From: Lachnospiraceae bacterium UBA1748 | Lineage (GTDB): Bacteria > Bacillota > Clostridia > Lachnospirales > Lachnospiraceae | Assembly: GCA_002314855.1 (NCBI GenBank) | Contig: DCHQ01000012.1 | Span: 1-25,613, forward strand | DNA length: 25,613 nucleotides | Direction: 5' to 3' | In this document: positions 23,850-25,613 of the stretch, piece after piece | Position numbering within the stretch: position 1 is the first letter of the stretch | Layout of the letters: the number at the start of each line of letters is the position of its first letter | Translations under genes and position numbers: made by a program | Notes under the pieces: model-generated | Databases searched by the model: none | What the model saw: the letters and a program-made list of their open reading frames with translations, nothing else | Told to the model about the DNA's origin: nothing

Positions 23850-24647
23850 ATGGATAATTTTGTAGATGATAGAGATTTTAAGTTACTTGATAATGATAAA
23901 TACACTTTTTTCGTATTAAAAAAGATACTTGGGTTTGACTGTAAAATAAAGCTTAGTGATCATGAGAAGATAATATTTTGCTTTTCCTGCGAACCTTTTC
24001 CTGTCTGGATATGGACACCTGATGATGCAACCGAGGATGACTATAAAAAAGCATATGAGATAGCTAAGGAGTATGAACTTCTTGATGGAAAGCATAACTT
24101 TAATGTTAAGTATGAACTTGCGGAATATTTTATCTCACGAGCTGCAAAAGAAGGGGAAGATCTTGGTATAGTTCTTAATATGTTTGCATATGATTGTCTT
24201 AATCCTATTGCGCTGACAGATGAAGTGGATGGTTCTATATATGAATGTACATCAGACGATTTGGATGAATTAATTGAATTTGAGGCTATGTTTCATGAAG
24301 AGACAGGCGTAGATAAAACAGATTATGAAGGGTACAGAAAGTTAGCGCAGGAGCATATTGATGAAGGCAATTTATATTTTTGGAAAAATGCAGAAGGCAA
24401 AAAAATAGCGAGCTGCAGATTTGCACCAGATGGCGACATGGCATCTATAGGACTTGTATATACACTGCCAGAATATCGAAGGAAACATTATGCAGAGCAT
24501 CTGGTTTATCAGGTAACTAGAAAAGCTGAGGCAGCAGGGTTTGTACCAATGCTGTATACCAATGCAGACTATGAAGCTTCCAATGCGTGCTACGAAAAGA
24601 TAGGGTATGTGCTTAGAGGAAATCTTTGCAGTATAGGAGCTGTATAA
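23850..24647 (+). CDS. GNAT-family N-acetyltransferase
   Basis: This 265-residue protein has an N-terminal part (1 to about 125) of unassigned acidic sequence and a C-terminal GNAT domain: strand IASCRFAPDGDMASIGLVYT, the CoA pyrophosphate loop as YRRKHYAEHL (209-218), and the late YEASNACYEKIGYVLRG typical of the fold. The acceptor is unknown. I prefer ATG 23850 because GGGAG at 23837-23841 lies upstream; an in-frame ATG at 23835 is the alternative. It starts 35 nt after trmO and probably shares its transcript. Confidence 0.85.
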   Translation: MDNFVDDRDFKLLDNDKYTFFVLKKILGFDCKIKLSDHEKIIFCFSCEPFPVWIWTPDDATEDDYKKAYEIAKEYELLDGKHNFNVKYELAEYFISRAAKEGEDLGIVLNMFAYDCLNPIALTDEVDGSIYECTSDDLDELIEFEAMFHEETGVDKTDYEGYRKLAQEHIDEGNLYFWKNAEGKKIASCRFAPDGDMASIGLVYTLPEYRRKHYAEHLVYQVTRKAEAAGFVPMLYTNADYEASNACYEKIGYVLRGNLCSIGAV

Positions 24648-24668
24648 TTCGATATGATCGGATTAATG

Positions 24669-24692
24669 GAAAATATTTTTGGAAATATTTTC
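24669..24692 (+). terminator. Possible weak terminator after the GNAT gene
   Basis: GAAAATATTT at 24669-24678 pairs perfectly with AAATATTTTC at 24683-24692 around a 4-nt loop. The stem is all A-T apart from one pair and lacks a following T run, so termination would be weak. Confidence 0.35.
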
Positions 24693-24702
24693 TAATTATG
24701 TG

Positions 24703-24733
24703 TTGACTCTTCCCCTAGGGAATCCCTTATGGT
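24703..24733 (+). promoter_or_regulatory. MerR-type promoter with 19-nt spacer and dyad operator
   Basis: TTGACT at 24703-24708 and TATGGT at 24728-24733 are set 19 nt apart, the over-long spacing typical of MerR-activated promoters. The spacer holds the dyad-like TTCCCCTAGGGAA (24710-24722), as in promoters controlled by multidrug-type MerR proteins. It lies upstream of the MerR-family gene, so autoregulation is likely. Confidence 0.75.
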
Positions 24734-24778
24734 TAATACAAGGACGTCCAATACAAACACACGGAGGTTGATATACCA

Positions 24779-25613
24779 ATGAATGACAAAATGACATCAG
24801 GAGAGATAGCCAGAAAGGCAGGAGTTTCACAAAAAGCAGTCAGATTGTATGACGAGAAGGGATTACTTAAGCCTACAGAATACTCAGAGGGCAATTATAG
24901 ATTATATGATCATGCAGCACTGGAAATATTAGAGAAGATAGTTGCTCTTAAGCAAATAGGTTTTTCGTTAGAAGCAATTAGAGACAATCTTGTCGATGGT
25001 GAAGCTTCGGATATAGAAACTGCACTTAGGATGCAACTGAAGCAGATGGAAGAAAAACGTTATCAAATAGATAAAGTTATTAATGCTATTAATAGAACAT
25101 TAGAAAGAAAATCCGAGGGACTTGACTGGGATGATGTTGCCACTATAGTTCAAAATGTTGGTTTGGATCAATGTGCTGACGAGAGACACTGGGATGCACT
25201 AAAACATACAGAAGATGAGATGGACTGGTATGTCCGTATTTTCAATTCTTTGGATATAAAGGTTGGGGAAAAGGTTTTAGACCTTGGTTGTGGTTATGCA
25301 AAGCTTTGGAGAAACAACTGGGAAAGAATCCCACAGGGGACAAAGGTGTATGGCTATGATATTCATGGAAGTTGGGCCGATGATTTTGAGCGATTTGTTT
25401 CAGATAACAAGAGTAGTCTTCCACAGGGTGTGGAAATATCTGTAGAGTTTAGCGACATTGAACAGGAAGAGGCTTGGAAGCAAATCGATGAAGATAAAGA
25501 GTATAGCTTGATTGTTGCCCATTATCTTCAGTATCAGCTTAAAAATCCTGAAGCTATGATTTCAAATGCTAGTAATGTACTGGCAAATGATGGTGTATTT
25601 TCTGTTAATGGAG
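24779..25613 (+). CDS. MerR-family regulator fused to a SAM methyltransferase, partial
   Basis: The frame is open from ATG 24779 (GGAGGT at 24763-24768) to the window edge, 278 codons so far. Residues 5-70 are a MerR winged helix-turn-helix (TSGEIARKAGVSQKAVRLYD, then GNYRLYD). About 75-112 is the usual coiled-coil dimer helix. Instead of a drug-binding domain, a class I methyltransferase follows: VLDLGCG (166-172) is the SAM glycine motif, YDIHG (193-197) the end of strand 2, and VAHYLQYQLKNP (247-258) motif IV-like sequence. The fusion suggests a regulator whose promoter is controlled by, or supplies, a methylated small molecule. The C-terminus lies outside the window. Confidence 0.85.
   Translation, partial: MNDKMTSGEIARKAGVSQKAVRLYDEKGLLKPTEYSEGNYRLYDHAALEILEKIVALKQIGFSLEAIRDNLVDGEASDIETALRMQLKQMEEKRYQIDKVINAINRTLERKSEGLDWDDVATIVQNVGLDQCADERHWDALKHTEDEMDWYVRIFNSLDIKVGEKVLDLGCGYAKLWRNNWERIPQGTKVYGYDIHGSWADDFERFVSDNKSSLPQGVEISVEFSDIEQEEAWKQIDEDKEYSLIVAHYLQYQLKNPEAMISNASNVLANDGVFSVNG

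Overview
The window looks like chromosomal DNA of a low-GC Gram-positive anaerobe, most likely a rumen or gut Lachnospiraceae (Butyrivibrio/Pseudobutyrivibrio type). This rests on AT-rich codon use, strong GGAGG ribosome sites, short intergenic hairpins with T runs, and a gene set of sugar ABC transport, GH3 and GH32 glycosidases, a formate/nitrite-type channel and D-lactate dehydrogenase. Genus assignment is inference. I see no rRNA, tRNA, CRISPR array, prophage or transposase gene.

Layout. (1) 1-4994: a YtfQ/YtfR/YtfT/YjfF-type (galactofuranose-like) sugar ABC transporter. The end of one binding protein is followed by a hairpin, the double ATPase, two permeases and a second, lipoprotein binding protein, closed by a bidirectional terminator. 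(2) 5011-6093, minus strand: an integral membrane acyltransferase. (3) 6171-11290: a plus-strand operon of MoxR ATPase, DUF58 protein, membrane protein with a DUF4129-like tail, a short cytoplasmic GH32 enzyme and a nicotinamidase-like hydrolase. (4) 11306-11959, minus strand: a short FNT channel. (5) 12193-13455: an ECF-transporter S component with a UPF0340 protein. (6) 13488-17825: an extended SDR, a GH3 glycosidase and a CorA transporter. (7) 17857-21408: HIT hydrolase, an unfamiliar methyltransferase-like protein, an MmcQ/YjbR-MGMT fusion, D-lactate dehydrogenase and a 59-residue protein. (8) 21524-23321: an ECF sigma factor and its membrane partner, then a gene-poor stretch with a possible gene remnant, a freestanding 34-codon gene and one of two copies of a GC-rich repeat. 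(9) 23350-25613: TrmO, a GNAT acetyltransferase, and a MerR-methyltransferase fusion with a typical MerR promoter, cut by the window edge.

Functionally the window is mostly carbohydrate uptake and breakdown (sugar ABC, GH32, GH3), fermentation (D-LDH, FNT), envelope functions (MoxR/DUF58, acyltransferase) and small regulatory or repair genes. I do not see a clear new multi-gene system. The least explained items are the 34-codon gene beside the sigma/anti-sigma pair, the small protein translationally coupled to D-LDH, the GH32 enzyme with a collapsed C-terminal module, the methyltransferase-like protein with an unknown N-terminal half, and the paired GC-rich repeats.
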